Shown one piece after another: positions 51,962 to 64,000 of a stretch of 64,000 nucleotides of DNA (position 1 is its first letter; every line of letters starts with the position of its first letter). Source of the DNA: Xylaria sp. FL1777 (Eukaryota > Ascomycota > Sordariomycetes > Xylariales > Xylariaceae); contig MU400723.1 in the NCBI GenBank assembly GCA_022578965.1, positions 1 through 64,000 of the forward strand, given 5' to 3'. The translations under genes were made by a program, and so were the position numbers. Below the pieces are notes generated by a model. The model had not been told where the DNA came from, did not search any database, and saw nothing but the letters and a program-made list of their open reading frames with translations.

Positions 51962-52906
51962 TATAACTTAAGAACTAAAAGTTTAGTTTTTGCTTTTGCA
52001 GTTATTATTATTTTAACTAAAGTTAACAAAAAACAATAAGTACTAACATTAGCTTTAATTTATATGCTTAGCTTAGCATAGCATATTACTAAAAAAGTAC
52101 TTAGTAATACAATTTATTACTAGCACATTAATATAATAAATATTATTAATTTTACTAATTGCAACAAAAAGGACTTAAATATTAAAAATATAGATCTAAT
52201 GACTTTTATTACTAGTAAAAATAAAAAGAACTTTATATTTTGCATTATAGCTAATATAATTAAGTTTGCTAGCACTAAAGAACTAGGTTTGCTGTTTGCA
52301 GCTAGTTTGTTACTATTACATTACTAAAGGCATATTTAAAAATAATTAGCATTTATTATAGCATTAAAGCATATTAGTATAACTATAATTACTATTAAAA
52401 AAAACATAACTAACTTAAAAACTAAAACTTTGCTTTGCACTTTTTGGATTGCGAAATCTATTAATAAAAGCTTATTTACTATTTAGTTGCTTACTACACT
52501 AATACTTTTTAAGCACTTTATTTCTAAAGACAGAAATATAATTAATGCTAAAACTAAAAGTGTTTTTTGCATACTTTTTAATTAAAGCTTTACTAAAATA
52601 ACAATATTAATAATAAACGCTTTAAATATAACGCTATTTTTTGATATTATTAATATAAATACTCTAATATTTCTAACTTGGTTTACTAATTCGAAAACAA
52701 CTAATAAAAATAATATTAATTTTAATTTAACTCTAAATAAAAATAATAATAATAAAGCTATTATTTTTATATATAATTCTCGTAAAAAGGCTTATATAAC
52801 TAACAGAAGTATAGAAAATAATATATCGCTTATAATTATGCGTTGCTTAAAACGCAATATTCCAAAGGCTCATAAAAAAAAGGCAATAGTTAAAAAAAAA
52901 AAATAA
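51962..52906 (+). pseudogene. Unidentified reading frame of about 314 codons
   Basis: A single frame (frame 2) runs from about 51962 to TAA 52904-52906 with eight TAA/TAG interruptions and no shift. It contains CTLCTF-like hydrophobic helices (ELGLLFAASLLLLHY), a tryptophan-containing IFLTWFTNSKTTNKNN and an Asn-rich low-complexity part, and ends in a basic tail (KRNIPKAHKKKAIVKKKK). The tail and Asn-rich part are typical of fungal nuclear or transposon proteins in general; no family is assigned. Upstream sequence at 51901-51961 has more stops, so an intron or the gene start is there. Confidence 0.5.
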
Positions 52907-54190
52907 TGGATTTTTTTGTTATATTTTAGCATAAATCAATAAATGTTTTTTTTTTTTAAGCTATAAGTTCTATTTTTTGCTTATTAGGTTATATTAAAAA
53001 AAATTATAAAATCTTGTTATATATTATTATTATAGCTATATTACTACTTATTTTATATAATATAATACTACTGTTTATTTTTAACTTTGCTTTTGTTTAT
53101 ATTTATTTATATTTAGCTACATTTGCACTAATATATTTAACTTTTTACACAAGTTCTAAAACTATTTTTAAAATATATTTTATTATATATTTATTAAGTT
53201 AATAAAGCTAAACTATTATAATATATATCTTAAGTTATACAAAGCTTTAAAACAGATTAAAAAAAGAAAAATATTTATTTTTTTTGATTTGCTACTACAC
53301 TGTAAAAAATATGTTAAATATAAACAATACTATTAAACTAATGTTTTAAAATCTTAATTTTATTAAGCTTCTTAATAACCTTTTTTTTATTTTTTTTCTA
53401 GTTCTATATATATATTTTTGCTGCTATTAATACTATATTTTGTATTATATAATCTTTTAAGTTATTTAAAAACATTAAAAAAATATATAGCTAATAAAAC
53501 TTATCTTTAGCTTTTTTTTTTATTGCTTGCTATTATACTTTAATGCTTTGCTATGCTATATAAAATAATAGTTTAAAAATTAGTTTTTATACTTAAGTAT
53601 AGCTACATACTTACTTATAATAGTAGTCTTTAAGCAAGCAGCTATATACTTTGCTGTAAATTTTACTAAAAGTTAAAAAAATAATATATAATAAAATTAA
53701 TAAATAAAAAAAATAGTAAGTATACTTTAATTTACTTTACTTAACTAAAACCTATATTTTTAAAACAATTATTATTATATTAAGTATAATATATACTATT
53801 ATTATTAATTTTGCAATAATAGCGTTGTTTTATAATAATTATTTATATTAATAAGACTTATTATAAAACTACTAAATATAACAAAGCATATTAACTACAT
53901 TTTTAGTTTATTTGTTGTTTACTTACGGCTAATCTTTTTGCGCAAGCTTGAATAGCTACATTAGTTGTTTTTATTTAGCTAGGTTGCTTACTTTTGCATA
54001 CTTAAATATATTTTTATTTTTGCTTTCTTTTTTTTTTAGCTGTTATACGTACATTTTACTTACTTTTTAGTACTTTTGTTTTATTTGCTTAAATAAAAAA
54101 CTACAATAGTTCTGTTTTAATTTTTGCGTTTATATATAATCTTTAAAAAGCTATACATTAATAACAAAGTTTAGCTTTTTTTATAGCAGT
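52907..54190. other. AT-rich region, no gene identified
   Basis: A 62-codon open stretch at 53014-53202 (+) is almost all Ile, Leu, Tyr and Phe and is taken as composition, not coding. Confidence 0.5.
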
Positions 54191-54580
54191 AATTATGTTA
54201 GCTATTATATTTATATAACTTGCTGCTATTTTAAAATCGCGCAAGAACAATTAGCTATATATAAAAGATTCGCACTATTAGCTATTAATATATAAAGCTT
54301 GTAGCACTTAAGCTATAGCTTTTTTTGCTTCCTTTAAACGTTATTATAACGCACGCTCTGTTATAAAAATTATACGTTAAAATACCTCTTTTTTTAAAGC
54401 TTTAAAACTATAAGCTAAGCAATAGCTCTGCTTTTGCGCTTTTTTGTTTAACCTTTAAACATAATAATTACAAATGCGTTTATTATTAAAAAGCACGTTA
54501 TTTTAAGCAAACTTATTAACAACAAACTTAAGCTAAAGCTTTTTTATATTATAAGTTAGCCTAACTTATTTAGTATGCTA
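54191..54580 (+). repeat. Direct repeat D, upstream copy
   Basis: Begins AATTATGTTAGCTATTAT and includes CTTGCTGCTATTTTAAAATC, AAACTATAAGC and TAAACTTAAGCTAAAG. It is matched in the same orientation by 56166-56485. This copy has about 70 bp not present in the downstream copy. Confidence 0.85.
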
Positions 54581-54924
54581 TTAAAAATGTTTATTTTTAA
54601 AGTAAAGTTAAGTTATAAAAAAGTAGCTACTAAGTTATAGTTATAAATAAAAGCTTAATATTATTAATTCTTAAGTTCTTTTAAAAAGTATTAAAAAAGA
54701 ACTTATTTTTATATAATAAATATTAGACTATTTTCCTACAATTAAGCTTTTTTTACTTTGCTATAACCCTAGTTTTTAACAAAATAACCCCCTTTAGAGT
54801 GCTTTGTCTTTAAGGCATAATAGTGCCTTTTTTCCTAAGTTCACTAAGTGCTTTAATACATAAAGCATAGTTTGCAATTATTAAAAATATCTTAGTTTGC
54901 AAAGTTAGCTACTTTTGCTTTTTT

Positions 54925-55070
54925 TTCTTTTTTTTTTTTTTTTAAGCGTTTTATTATTTAGGTTCTTGTTCCTTAAAATTACTAGAAAAGCACTTTTGCT
55001 TTTTTTGCTAGCTCCTTCTTTTTTACCTGCTTTCTTTTTTTTTTTTTTTTTCCTCTTTTTGCTAATTGCT
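54925..55070 (-). mobile_element. Possible antisense LINE 3'-end fragment
   Basis: Read on the minus strand, an A-rich segment containing GCTAGCAAAAAAAGCAAAAG resembles the 9770-9850 end of the Tad-like LINE, where the same word follows a similar poly-A block. The match is short and low in complexity. The + strand open stretch here (54915-55139) is a poly-T artefact. Confidence 0.3.
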
Positions 55071-55142
55071 TTTATTGCTGTTCTTAATACTAGTTTAATA
55101 GTTACGTCCGTTGATTTATTTTGTTTGTTTTCTATTTAGTTG

Positions 55143-55690
55143 TTTAGCAAAAAACCTTTAAGCTTAGCTACTTAATTTTAAACAAAAACAATAGCTAAAA
55201 ACCTGCTATTACTATTAAACAAACAGATCACCTTAAGCGTGCAAAACTTACTAAAAAATCTAAACCTTAAAATACCTTTAGCAAAAAACCCTTAAGCTTA
55301 GCTACTTAATTCTAAACAAAAACAATAGCTAAAAACTTACTATTACTATTAAACAAATCGCTTTAAGTATATAAAACTTATTAAACAATTTAAACCTTAA
55401 GTTGCTTGCACAAATAAAAGCCTATAATTTATTTAAAAAAAATTGCGCTAAATATAAAAAGCAAATAAAACATAAAGTTTAATCAAGTTTATAAGTTTTT
55501 TTAAACAAAAATAATAGCTAAAAACTTACTATTATTATTAAACAGATTACTTTAAGCATGCAAAACCTATTAAACAATTTAAACCTTAAGTTGCTTGCAT
55601 AAATAAAAGCTTATAATCTGTTCAAAAAAAATTGCGCTAAATATAAAAAGCAAGTAAAACATAAAGTTCAATCGAATCTATAGGTTTTTT
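55143..55690. repeat. Nested tandem repeats (134-bp and 187-bp periods)
   Basis: TTTAGCAAAAAACC blocks start at 55143 and 55277. AAACAAAAACAATAGCTAAA blocks then recur at 55315 and 55503, the latter pair extending through TTAAACCTTAAGTTGCTTGC and AAAAAAATTGCGCTAAATAT. The array is flanked by the two D repeats. Confidence 0.85.
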
Positions 55691-56165
55691 TCATTAAAGC
55701 TACAACTATTTATAAAGCTAAAAAAAAAATTCACGCTAGTTTTAAACTCTTTCTTTATAAACGTTAAGTTAGTAGTAAGTTTAATAGCTTAAAAATAATA
55801 CTGTATATTATAAGCAATGCTTGTTTAAGCTCTATAGTTAAACACTTCGCTAAAAAACAGTATAGCTAAAATACTTACACTATTACTAAAAATAAAAGCG
55901 TTTGCAGCTTAAAAAGCTACTATAACAGTAAAAATACTAATAACTGTTTTTATAAAAGTGCAGCTAAAAGCAGTAATATTTCTGTTATTTTTTTAAAGCG
56001 TTAGTATTATAGCTATAACTTTAGCTTTTTTTGTAATAAAACGCTTACTAGAAGTTTTAGCGTTATTATTTAAGCTATTGTTCTTATTATTATTAAAAGA
56101 GTTTAATAAAACAAAAGCAGCTAGTATAGTATACTTATAGCTTTACGCCTTAGTACTAAATGTTT

Positions 56166-56485
56166 AATTATGTTAGCTATTATTATATCTATGCAACTTG
56201 CTGCTATTTTAAAATTGCACAAAAACAATTAGCTATGCATAAACGCTACTATAATACATATTGCTTTATAAAAATCATACGTTAAAATACCTTTTTTTTT
56301 AAAGCCTTAAAACTATAAGCCAAGCAATAGCTCTGCTTTTATGCCTATTTGCTTAACCTTTAAACATAATATAAACGCGTTTATTATTAAAAAGCATGTT
56401 ATCTTAAGCAAACTTATTAATAATAAACTTAAGCTAAAGTTTTTTTATGTTGTAAGCTAGCTTAATTTACTTAGCATATGTATTG
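56166..56485 (+). repeat. Direct repeat D, downstream copy
   Basis: Second copy of 54191-54580, 1,975 bp downstream and in the same orientation. It could be a long tandem duplication or the remains of LTR-like ends; no TG...CA ends were seen. Confidence 0.85.
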
Positions 56486-56939
56486 CTGTTTTAGCTACTA
56501 AAATACTTAATTACGTATTGCTACAAACTTTAGAAAATTAAAAGTACAAATGTTCCCTAGAAAAAAATAAAAAAAAAAAGAAACATATAGCAGCCAATAA
56601 AAAAAAGCAAAAAAAAGAAGCTAAAGCTTGTGCAGCTTTTATACTAAAAACAAAAACAAAAACATTAACACCTTTTATACTAAAGTAAAAAAAGCATAAA
56701 TAACTAAGCAAAGCAAAAAAGCTTACTTATTAGCTTATATAATAAGCAAGCTTTAATAAAAACAAGCTAGCTAATATTTTTTTACTACCTGCTAAAATAA
56801 ATAAGCTATTATTATTAACTTTTAAAAAAAAGTTAACACAAGCTTTAATAAATTTAAATAATTTAAAAAAAACTAATATAAATCAAGCTACTAGTATAAC
56901 TAAATAGTTTTTAAGCAGCAGTAAGCATAACAGCAATTC

Positions 56940-57745
56940 TTAAATTACTAAAGACTTAAGCAAGCTAAATAAAAATATTGCTAACTTATTTATAGCAACC
57001 TAAAATAAATGCTTTAAGCATATAACTAAAGCTTTTAAAACAACTAAAACAAAACATTTAAAAACCAAAATAAAGGTTCTCTTTATTAACTTATACTTTA
57101 GCAGCAAAGCAACTATTTGCAAACATTATATAAAAAGCTTAGCTACAAAGAAATTAATTTAACAAGCAACAGCAAAAATTAAAACTTTTATTTAGAACAC
57201 AAAAACCTAAAAAGCTAAAAACTAACCTAAAAGTAGACTTATAAGCAACAAAAAAAGCACAGCTAAAAAAAATCTAACGCTAAAACCGAACGTCTAGCTA
57301 AAAAAGTAATTAAAAGAAAAAAAACTTAGAATTACGCTCAAAAAAAAATAAATAAGCATATAAATCCGAACTAAAATAAGCAATAGCTACTTAACTATAG
57401 CTAAACAAAAGCTTAGCAAAAATAAGGCCTTTAAGAAATACAATAAGCTACTAAAGCACAAAACAGCTATAATAATACAAATGCATACCAAAAAAATAAG
57501 TTTAAAAGCATTTTTATATAAAAAAAAAATTCTAAGTTTTCTTATGCTCCTTTATAAATGCGCAAAAAGAAAAGAAATTCCTTAACACGTAGTCCTGCGT
57601 TACAACTTACTGCAAAAGAAAAAAAAGCAGCTATAAAAAAGCTTTACAGCTAAGCTACTATAAACCAAAAAGAACCTAAAAATAGCTAACGCAATAAAAA
57701 AGCAACTAAACAAATTATAAAAAATATTGCAGCATTACTAATCTT
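56940..57745 (+). mobile_element. Tad1-type LINE, 3' end only, less mutated
   Basis: This matches about 8980-9720 in the same orientation and keeps more G+C. In frame 1 it reads the family's 'IQNKCxRxxxGAxKTTPT' segment as ATQNKCFKHITKAFKTTKT near 56990, then at 57410-57610 KYNKLLKHKTAIIIQ, TKKISLKAFLYKKK and KRKEIP-stop-HVVLRYN, corresponding to the fungal LINE C-terminal Cys-x-Cys ... HVLLxC block. The cysteines and arginines are mostly lost. Upstream of 56940 no RT could be read, so this is a 5'-truncated copy as is usual for LINEs, or its RT is unrecognisable. Confidence 0.82.
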
Positions 57746-60700
57746 TTTTTCCTGAAAACAATAATAATGAAAACATATAAAAAAAACAACGTTACAGTAA
57801 AAAACCCTTCCTAAAAAAAAAAAAAAAAGCTTTATAAAGAAAACAAAAATACAAATAAAGTATACAGAGCTTTTAAAAAAAAAACAAAAACCAATAAAGT
57901 ACATAAAGCGTTTTAAAGCAAAGCAAAAACTAATAAAGTGCATAAAGCTCTAAAAAAAAAACAAAAACAAATAAAAAAGCATAAGCGTTTAAAAGTACAT
58001 AGTTTACTAAGAAAAAAAAACTTCATAAGTTCTTAAATATATAATAAGCCTTTATAAAAAATATAATTACTGTTAAAAAAAATAAATAGCAAATTATAAG
58101 CATAATGCTATAGCTTTAGCCTTAATAACATAAAGATTATTTTAGGTTCTAAAAAAGCTATAGTTATAAAAGTTTTAACCTAAAGCTATTAAAAAGAAAA
58201 CAGAACACAAAGTAATAATAAAACAAGTATATAGCACTATTAACTATAAAATAGTATAAAAAAAGCTACTTAGCAGTAAAGCTTTATAGTTACATGTTTA
58301 CTTTAATAAACAATTATAATATATAATAGCTAGTACAGTTTTTTATAAAACTTAAAACGCTAAATTAACTTTTTAGTTGCATAATACTTTAGCATACATA
58401 AGTTTTTAATAAAAATAAATAATAAAAATAAGCATTATATTATAAAAAAAGCTAACCTTATAGTTTTTTACTTTAGCAAAAAACAAAATAAACGCAACGC
58501 AGTATAAAAAATTAGCCTATTTCTTTTGTTGCTTAGTACTACTAGTATATACGCCTTAAAAACTCCTAAGTCCTATAAACTTATAAACAAAAACAAACAT
58601 AGTTTAAAAGCTTGCTTAACTTTATTGCTTTTTTTTACTTTTTTTATGCATTTTTTTGCGCAAAAACTAAAGCAAATAATAAATTAAACTAATAAAACAA
58701 AACACAATTAATAGTTTTAGTTACTTTAGCTTAACAAAAAAAGCTTAGTTAGCTATATTTCTTAATAGCATACAATATATAAAAAAGAATTACCTTGCTT
58801 AGCTATTAATTATAAAAAGTAAAACAAATTTAGCTAGCTAAAAATATAATAGCAACTAAATATATAGCAGCAACTAAATATCAAGAAATAACTAAGTAGC
58901 AATTATAAAGCAAAATAAGCCTACTAAGCAAATAGTAAAACATTTAAGTTGCTTAATTAAAATATATAATAACGTTTTAAAAATTATAACATACAAAAAA
59001 TTAAATATTAATAAATTTAAAATAGCTTAGCTAACAAATATTTAAAAAAAGCAGTAAGCTATTAATGCAGCAAGCAAAAAAAGTAATAGCTATACAAAAA
59101 AGTACTGCTAATAGCACATTGCTAAAGTTTTTACTTATTTAAGCTATAAAGTTTTAAAAATATTAATTAGCAATAAACTAAGCAAAGCTAAAGCAAGCAT
59201 AAAGCGTGCCCTTTATAAAAATTAGCTTTAGTTCCTGTTTTTAGTTTATATAAGCCGTAAAAAATTCAGCAAAAAGTTATAAAGTATTAATGCTGCACTA
59301 TTAAACCTCAAAGGCTAAACAACGCATAACAGTTTAAATAGCTTTACATATATAAGCTATATTAAATATACTATTAGCATTACATTACAAAATATAGCTA
59401 GTAAAAAAGTTATACCTTTAAAACACAAAAGCTAAACTAAAAAAGCCTGCTTAAATTTTAAAGCTATAAAAAACAGCAGCTAATTTTTAACACCTAAATA
59501 CATTAAAAACATAAGCTTATATTTTCATTTCTAGCTTAGCTAGCTTTACTAGCATACTATAAGCACTATAATTTCTTAAACATAGTTATTATTTTAGTTA
59601 TTAATAAACAAAAGCACTTCTGCTTTAAATACGTAAGCCTAAAGACATTTATTACACATAAATGCTAGTAATACTTTTTAGCAAAAGTTAAAAAATGCTA
59701 TTTTTATAAGTTGCATAATACAAAAAAGTTATTTAAAAAAACATATAAACAGCAAAATATAGTATTAAAAAATACCTAAAAAAAAAAAAGTATATAAATG
59801 TATGCTTAAGTAAAAAAAAAAAAAAAAAGAAAACTTAGTGCTTAAATACATAAGTATAAAAATATAAATATACGCAAGTAAAAAAAAAAGCAAAACTAGC
59901 AATAAAGCTATAAAAGCAACTAAAATTATATAATAGCATATTTTTGTTTTAGCATTTGCTAATAAGTTTAACTAGTATAAAATAAGTGTTTTAGCGCAAT
60001 AAAACAAAATACTTAGCAAAAAAAACTAGTTTAATAAAAAGAAAAAAATCTAAAGTATAGCATACTTACCTAAGAAAAAAAAATAGTTTTGCAATATAAA
60101 ATTAGCAGCAAAAAAATATACCAAAATTATATATTTACTTGGCTTATCTTATAGCTACGTATTTTATTGCACTAATAAATAAAAAAACAACAAAAATATT
60201 AAAGGAAATAGTTAAATAGAGGCAGTAAATATTATTAAAACGTTATTGCAAAAAATTAGGAGATATAATATTAAATAGTATATAATAAGTAATATAGTAC
60301 GGAATCTAGTAAAAAAGAATAAATAAAGCAAAAGAATAAAACTTTATTAAATAAATAAGTATTTACATATATATATATATATATATATATATGTGTATAT
60401 ATATGTATATACGTCTTTATATATATATATATATATATAAAAATGCATATCTATATATAAAGATATATATAGGAAATATATATAAAGGGAAAATAAATAA
60501 AAGAATATATAAATTAGTACCAAAGAAATTTTTGCTAATATTTCTAGTATAAGCAAATGCAAAAAAGGCCAAAATTTAGTTCTTTTAACTAGCTTTACTT
60601 TGCGCTACAGCATTCTATTATTTAAAGAAAAAACATATTAACACTAAATTTAGCTCTTTTTAAAACAAGTGCTCCCAAAATAAATAAATAGCAAAAAATA

Positions 60701-62256
60701 AGCATTGTTTAAAAAAAAAAAGTAGCTATAGCTAAAAGAATATTTGCTAAAGTTACTATTGCTATAGCTAACTTTTTAGCTAGCATAAGCATTTTGCTTA
60801 AAAATAAGCATTATTATTCTTTTTATTATAATAGTAAGTATAATCTAATTCTATTTTAATTAAAAGCAAAAAAAAAGTAACAATTATAAAAATATAAGCA
60901 GTAAATAAAGCAGCATTAAGCATAATAATCATAGTAAAAAAAACAAAAAAAAATATAAAAGTTTAATACAAAGTAAATCATTAATATGCTTAGTAAAAAT
61001 GCTATTAAGTATTAATATAGCTTTATGCTATAGTACTATTTCTAAAAAAAATTTTTACTAAGCAAGCTATAAGCTCGGTTATAAGCCTATTTATACTACT
61101 TACTATTTTTTACTTAACTATTAGTGCTGCATATTTCTTCCCTTAGTAAACAAAGCACCTAAAATTCATAGCTACTATTAGCTTTATAACATAGTTTTAA
61201 AGCCTATTTATGTTATAAAAAAAAAGCAACAATTTAGCAGTAATATATTTAATATATTAAGCTAAGCATAAGCTTAGTAAAGCAACAAAAGCTTTAGATA
61301 GTTTGTTTTTCCTTTTTTTTTATTAGCGCAAGCATTGTAAAAACACTAAGAACTAAAAACACAAAAAAAAGAAAACAGGAAGCAATTAAATGCTACAAAA
61401 CAAAACTTATAAATATAAGCAAAAAAAGCAAAAACAAAAGAAAAACAGAAAATTAAAAGCTAAAAAATAACGTATAAAAAGAATTATAGCAGCAGTAGCA
61501 AAAAAACAGCATAAAAATATGCATATAAGCAAACTACAAAAGGACCCTAAAAATAGCATTAAAAAAATCGTAAGCAAAAAGTACTATTAGCTATATGTTT
61601 TACTTTAGCTTAGTATAAAAGTAAACTATAAAAAACCAGTATAATAAGTTTTTAAAATAATTACTAAGCAAAAACACGTTAATAATTCTATAGCATTTTA
61701 TTAAAACAACTGTTTAAATTTTTCTATTTTTTAAGTTGTTATAATAATAGCAAATAAAAGCAATTATAAAAAAGCTAAAAAATATAAAAAAAGCAAAAGC
61801 ATTGTTTTTATTCTTTTTGTAGGCCTATAAGCAGAAAAATAGCTCTAAATGCTCTTTTATAGCAATACTATCCTTAAAGCTAGCTTTAAAAGCTCTTTAA
61901 AAGCTATATAAAAAAAAATAATTCATAAACGTAAAATATAACAACAGTTTTTAATATAGTGCTTTCTTTAAAAGCTAAAAAAATATTTAAAGCTAAGTTT
62001 TATTAGTAATAATCAAAAGTTTTTACCTTTTGCTAAATGTAATACCAAAATAAAATTTCCTAGTTAAAGCTATTTGCTTATTTAAAAATATAATTAATGT
62101 TTGTAATAAAAGCCCTTTAAAAGTCTATAGTACAGTTAGCAAAGTGCTACTTTACAAACGCTGTTAAAAATTAATGCATAAACATTATCTATATGCTAAA
62201 TCAAAATTTAAAATCATTAAAAACAGCATATTAGCTATAATTGCAGCAATACTTAC
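57746..62256. other. AT-rich region, no gene identified
   Basis: No protein motif was read. An A-rich coding-like patch (+) at about 61330-61480 is rich in Lys and Gln but not assignable. It includes the microsatellite at 60367-60475. The 57686-57943 and 60347-60562 minus-strand open stretches are composition artefacts. Confidence 0.5.
60367..60475. repeat. (TA)n and related microsatellites
   Basis: Two TA runs separated by GTGTATATATATGTATATAC-like sequence and followed by ATATATAAAGATATATATAG. Confidence 0.9.
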
Positions 62257-62420
62257 AATAATTAATAAAATAATCAATAAAATAATCAATAAAATAATTA
62301 ATAAAAAAAATAATCAATAAAATAATCAATAAAATATAAAATAAAATAATCAATAAAATAATTAATAAAATAATTAATAAAATAATCGATAAAATAATCA
62401 ATAAAAAAAATAATCAATAA
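62257..62420. repeat. AATAATCAATAA minisatellite
   Basis: About thirteen units of AATAATCAATAA or AATAATTAATAA, 11-12 bp each; the C-to-T variants among units look like RIP of CpA in a former perfect array. Confidence 0.9.
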
Positions 62421-63273
62421 TATGTTTAATAAAGTTTGTAACCTATAAAAATAGTTAATAAAATTTTTAATATTTAAGCATAAATAACCTTAACTAATAA
62501 TAAACTTTTTTATTAATACTTGCGTTAAGCTTAAATATAATTTAAATCTAGTTGCTTATAAAATTATTAAATTTGCTATAATTACTTACTAGTAGTTTAA
62601 AAAACGGAATTTTGCAGAAGTAAAACTTTTTATCTTTATGTTAAAAAATGTTATTAAAATATATATATTTAATAGTTCTAAATAAAAAATGCTAAAAAGG
62701 TCAGAACTTATTAAAAAAATTACTATTATTAATATATATTAAGATATATTAAAAAATAGTTTAAATTGAACTTAATATAATTTTTGTTTTTTTCTTAAGC
62801 TTTTAGCAAATTAAAAAAAGTAGCAATAGCATGCTTTTTATTTTTTTTTAAAGCTAAAAAAACAAATCTTTTATAATAAAAAGCAAGTTAAATTAAAATT
62901 AAAAACAGCAATGCAACAATTATATTGCTTTGTTTAAACAAATTATTTTTTTCTGCTTTTAATACAACTTAAATTTAAAGATTAACTTTATTAAAAGCTA
63001 TTATTAAAAAAAAAACATCTTTTAAGTAAAATACAAACTTACTTCGTGCTAAAAAATAAACAAAATTTAAGCAAAGTCTTATTATAAAGCATTATAGCTT
63101 AGCTAAAGCAACTTGTTTAAAAATAAGATTTATTTTTATAAATTAAAATAAAAATGTTGTTTATTGTTTAAAAGTTTAAAATAGCTAAAAAACCTTAGTG
63201 CAGCTAAAAAATAATATAGTTCTTAGTAATTACTAAAGCAAAGTTTTATTTATATAAAAATAAAAAAAAAGTT

Positions 63274-63350
63274 AAAAGCTGCAGTAAAAATCCTAGTTAT
63301 GCTAGTTATTAAAACTTGCGCTTTGTTTAGAACTAACGCTACTTTTTCTG
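63274..63350 (+). repeat. Repeat E, copy 1
   Basis: AAAAGCTGCAGTAAAAATCC through GAACTAACGCTACTTTTTCT; direct copy at 63427-63502. Confidence 0.85.
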
Positions 63351-63360
63351 CCCTAAAAAC

Positions 63361-63440
63361 ATAAAAGCTACAGTAAATAAAAGCTACAGTAAATAAAAGC
63401 TATAGTAAATAAAAGCTGCAATAAATAAAAGCTGCAGTAA
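63361..63440. repeat. 16-bp tandem repeat, five units
   Basis: Exactly spaced units ATAAAAGCTACAGTAA at 63361, 63377, 63393, 63409 and 63425, with TATAGTAA and TGCAATAA variants. Confidence 0.95.
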
Positions 63441-63502
63441 AAATTTAGTTATGCTAGTTCTTAAAACCTGCGCTTTATTTAGAACTAATGCTGCTTTTTC
63501 CT
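63427..63502 (+). repeat. Repeat E, copy 2
   Basis: Direct copy of 63274-63350, overlapping the last 16-bp unit, so the 16-bp array probably expanded from the repeat E start. Confidence 0.85.
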
Positions 63503-63829
63503 GTTATGCATTATATTTTTACCTTTTAAACCTCCAAATTGTTTATATGTTTATATGTTTTAAATTATTTATGTTTTAAATTGTTTTAAAAATTTAATTT
63601 TGTATGCTTATTTATAGCTAACCAAAGCGCTTAGAATTACAAAGTACATAATTAACCTTTTTTAGAAAAACTAACTGCATTAAGCTACTGCGTTTTTTTT
63701 TTTCCTTTGTTTTTAATCTTTTATTTTATCGTTCTACTTTGTTCCACTCATTATAACGTTAACGTAAGGTTTTCTTTCTTATTACTTCGTAATGCAGAAA
63801 ACCTTCGGCCATATACTGCTTTTTTTTTT

Positions 63830-64000
63830 TAGTTTTTTTTTAAACTTTTTTTTATTATATTGCTAATATATTATAGTTTACTTGTTTTAATATTACTGCT
63901 AGCTTTTTGCTACACTAGTTTTTTTATAACTAAGTTATAATTAAGTTATAAGCAAAGTTAATTATTTATTACTTTTTAGTTTACTTTTTGCATATTTATT
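63830..64000 (-). mobile_element. Inverted fragment of element X at the window edge
   Basis: This matches the reverse complement of about 12060-12265 of X (TATAACTAAGTTATAATTAA; TTTTTAGTTTACTTTTTGCA). It continues beyond the window. Its inner edge again falls at X position about 12265. Confidence 0.78.

Noticed and set aside
54915..55139. 74-codon + open frame, almost all Phe and Leu
   Set aside because: Produced by two poly-T runs; the reverse strand resembles an A-rich LINE tail.
60347..60562. 71-codon minus-strand open frame
   Set aside because: Translation of a TA microsatellite.
1..64000. tRNA, rRNA, CRISPR or bacterial features
   Set aside because: No cloverleaf with A/B boxes, no rRNA-like segment and no spaced CRISPR repeats were seen; introns, RIP signature and element families are fungal.

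Overview
This window is almost entirely gene-free, extremely A+T-rich DNA made of broken transposable elements. Wherever an element can be recognised, its reading frame is interrupted by TAA or TAG where the family has Gln or Trp, and conserved Asp, Glu and His are replaced by Asn, Lys and Tyr. These are the changes expected from C-to-T mutation at CpA on both strands, i.e. repeat-induced point mutation (RIP). The inferred source is a filamentous ascomycete (Pezizomycotina) with AT-isochores; the species cannot be named. I found no intact protein gene, tRNA or rRNA.

Layout. 0-4.4 kb: an intron-rich hAT transposase pseudogene (+) with a 45-bp tandem repeat upstream, then a 189-bp tandem repeat and an array of short palindromes downstream. 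4.4-10 kb: a small antisense integrase fragment, then a Tad1-type LINE (+) whose RT and C-terminal CCHC-like region are recognisable. 10.2-13.2 kb: 'element X', with about 200-bp terminal inverted repeats rich in AGTACTA and an unidentified coding frame. 13.3-16.9 kb: a heavily mutated antisense integrase copy. 17.5-27.9 kb: 'element Y', a segment bounded by inverted 308-bp repeats (R1) that holds a stand-alone Ty3/Gypsy-like integrase gene and an unidentified 1,377-codon frame, both on +. 28-35 kb: degraded minus-strand frames, one with a CCHC knuckle, ending at a third R1 and a piece of X. 36-50 kb: minus-strand remnants I cannot name plus simple repeats. 50-54 kb: a short tandem repeat carrying CACGTG and an unidentified + frame of about 315 codons. 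54-58 kb: paired direct repeats, nested tandem repeats and the 3' end of a second Tad-like LINE that is less mutated. 58-64 kb: no gene recognised, several microsatellites and minisatellites, and another antisense piece of X at the window edge.

The elements do not form a working pathway; they are a graveyard at different stages of decay. Copies of the same element with different mutation loads (LINE at 9 and 57 kb; integrase at 4, 14 and 21 kb) let one copy be read against another, and this is how most assignments were made. The best candidate for something undescribed is element Y: an apparent inverted-repeat-bounded element combining a retroviral-type integrase without an associated reverse transcriptase and a very large protein that I do not recognise.
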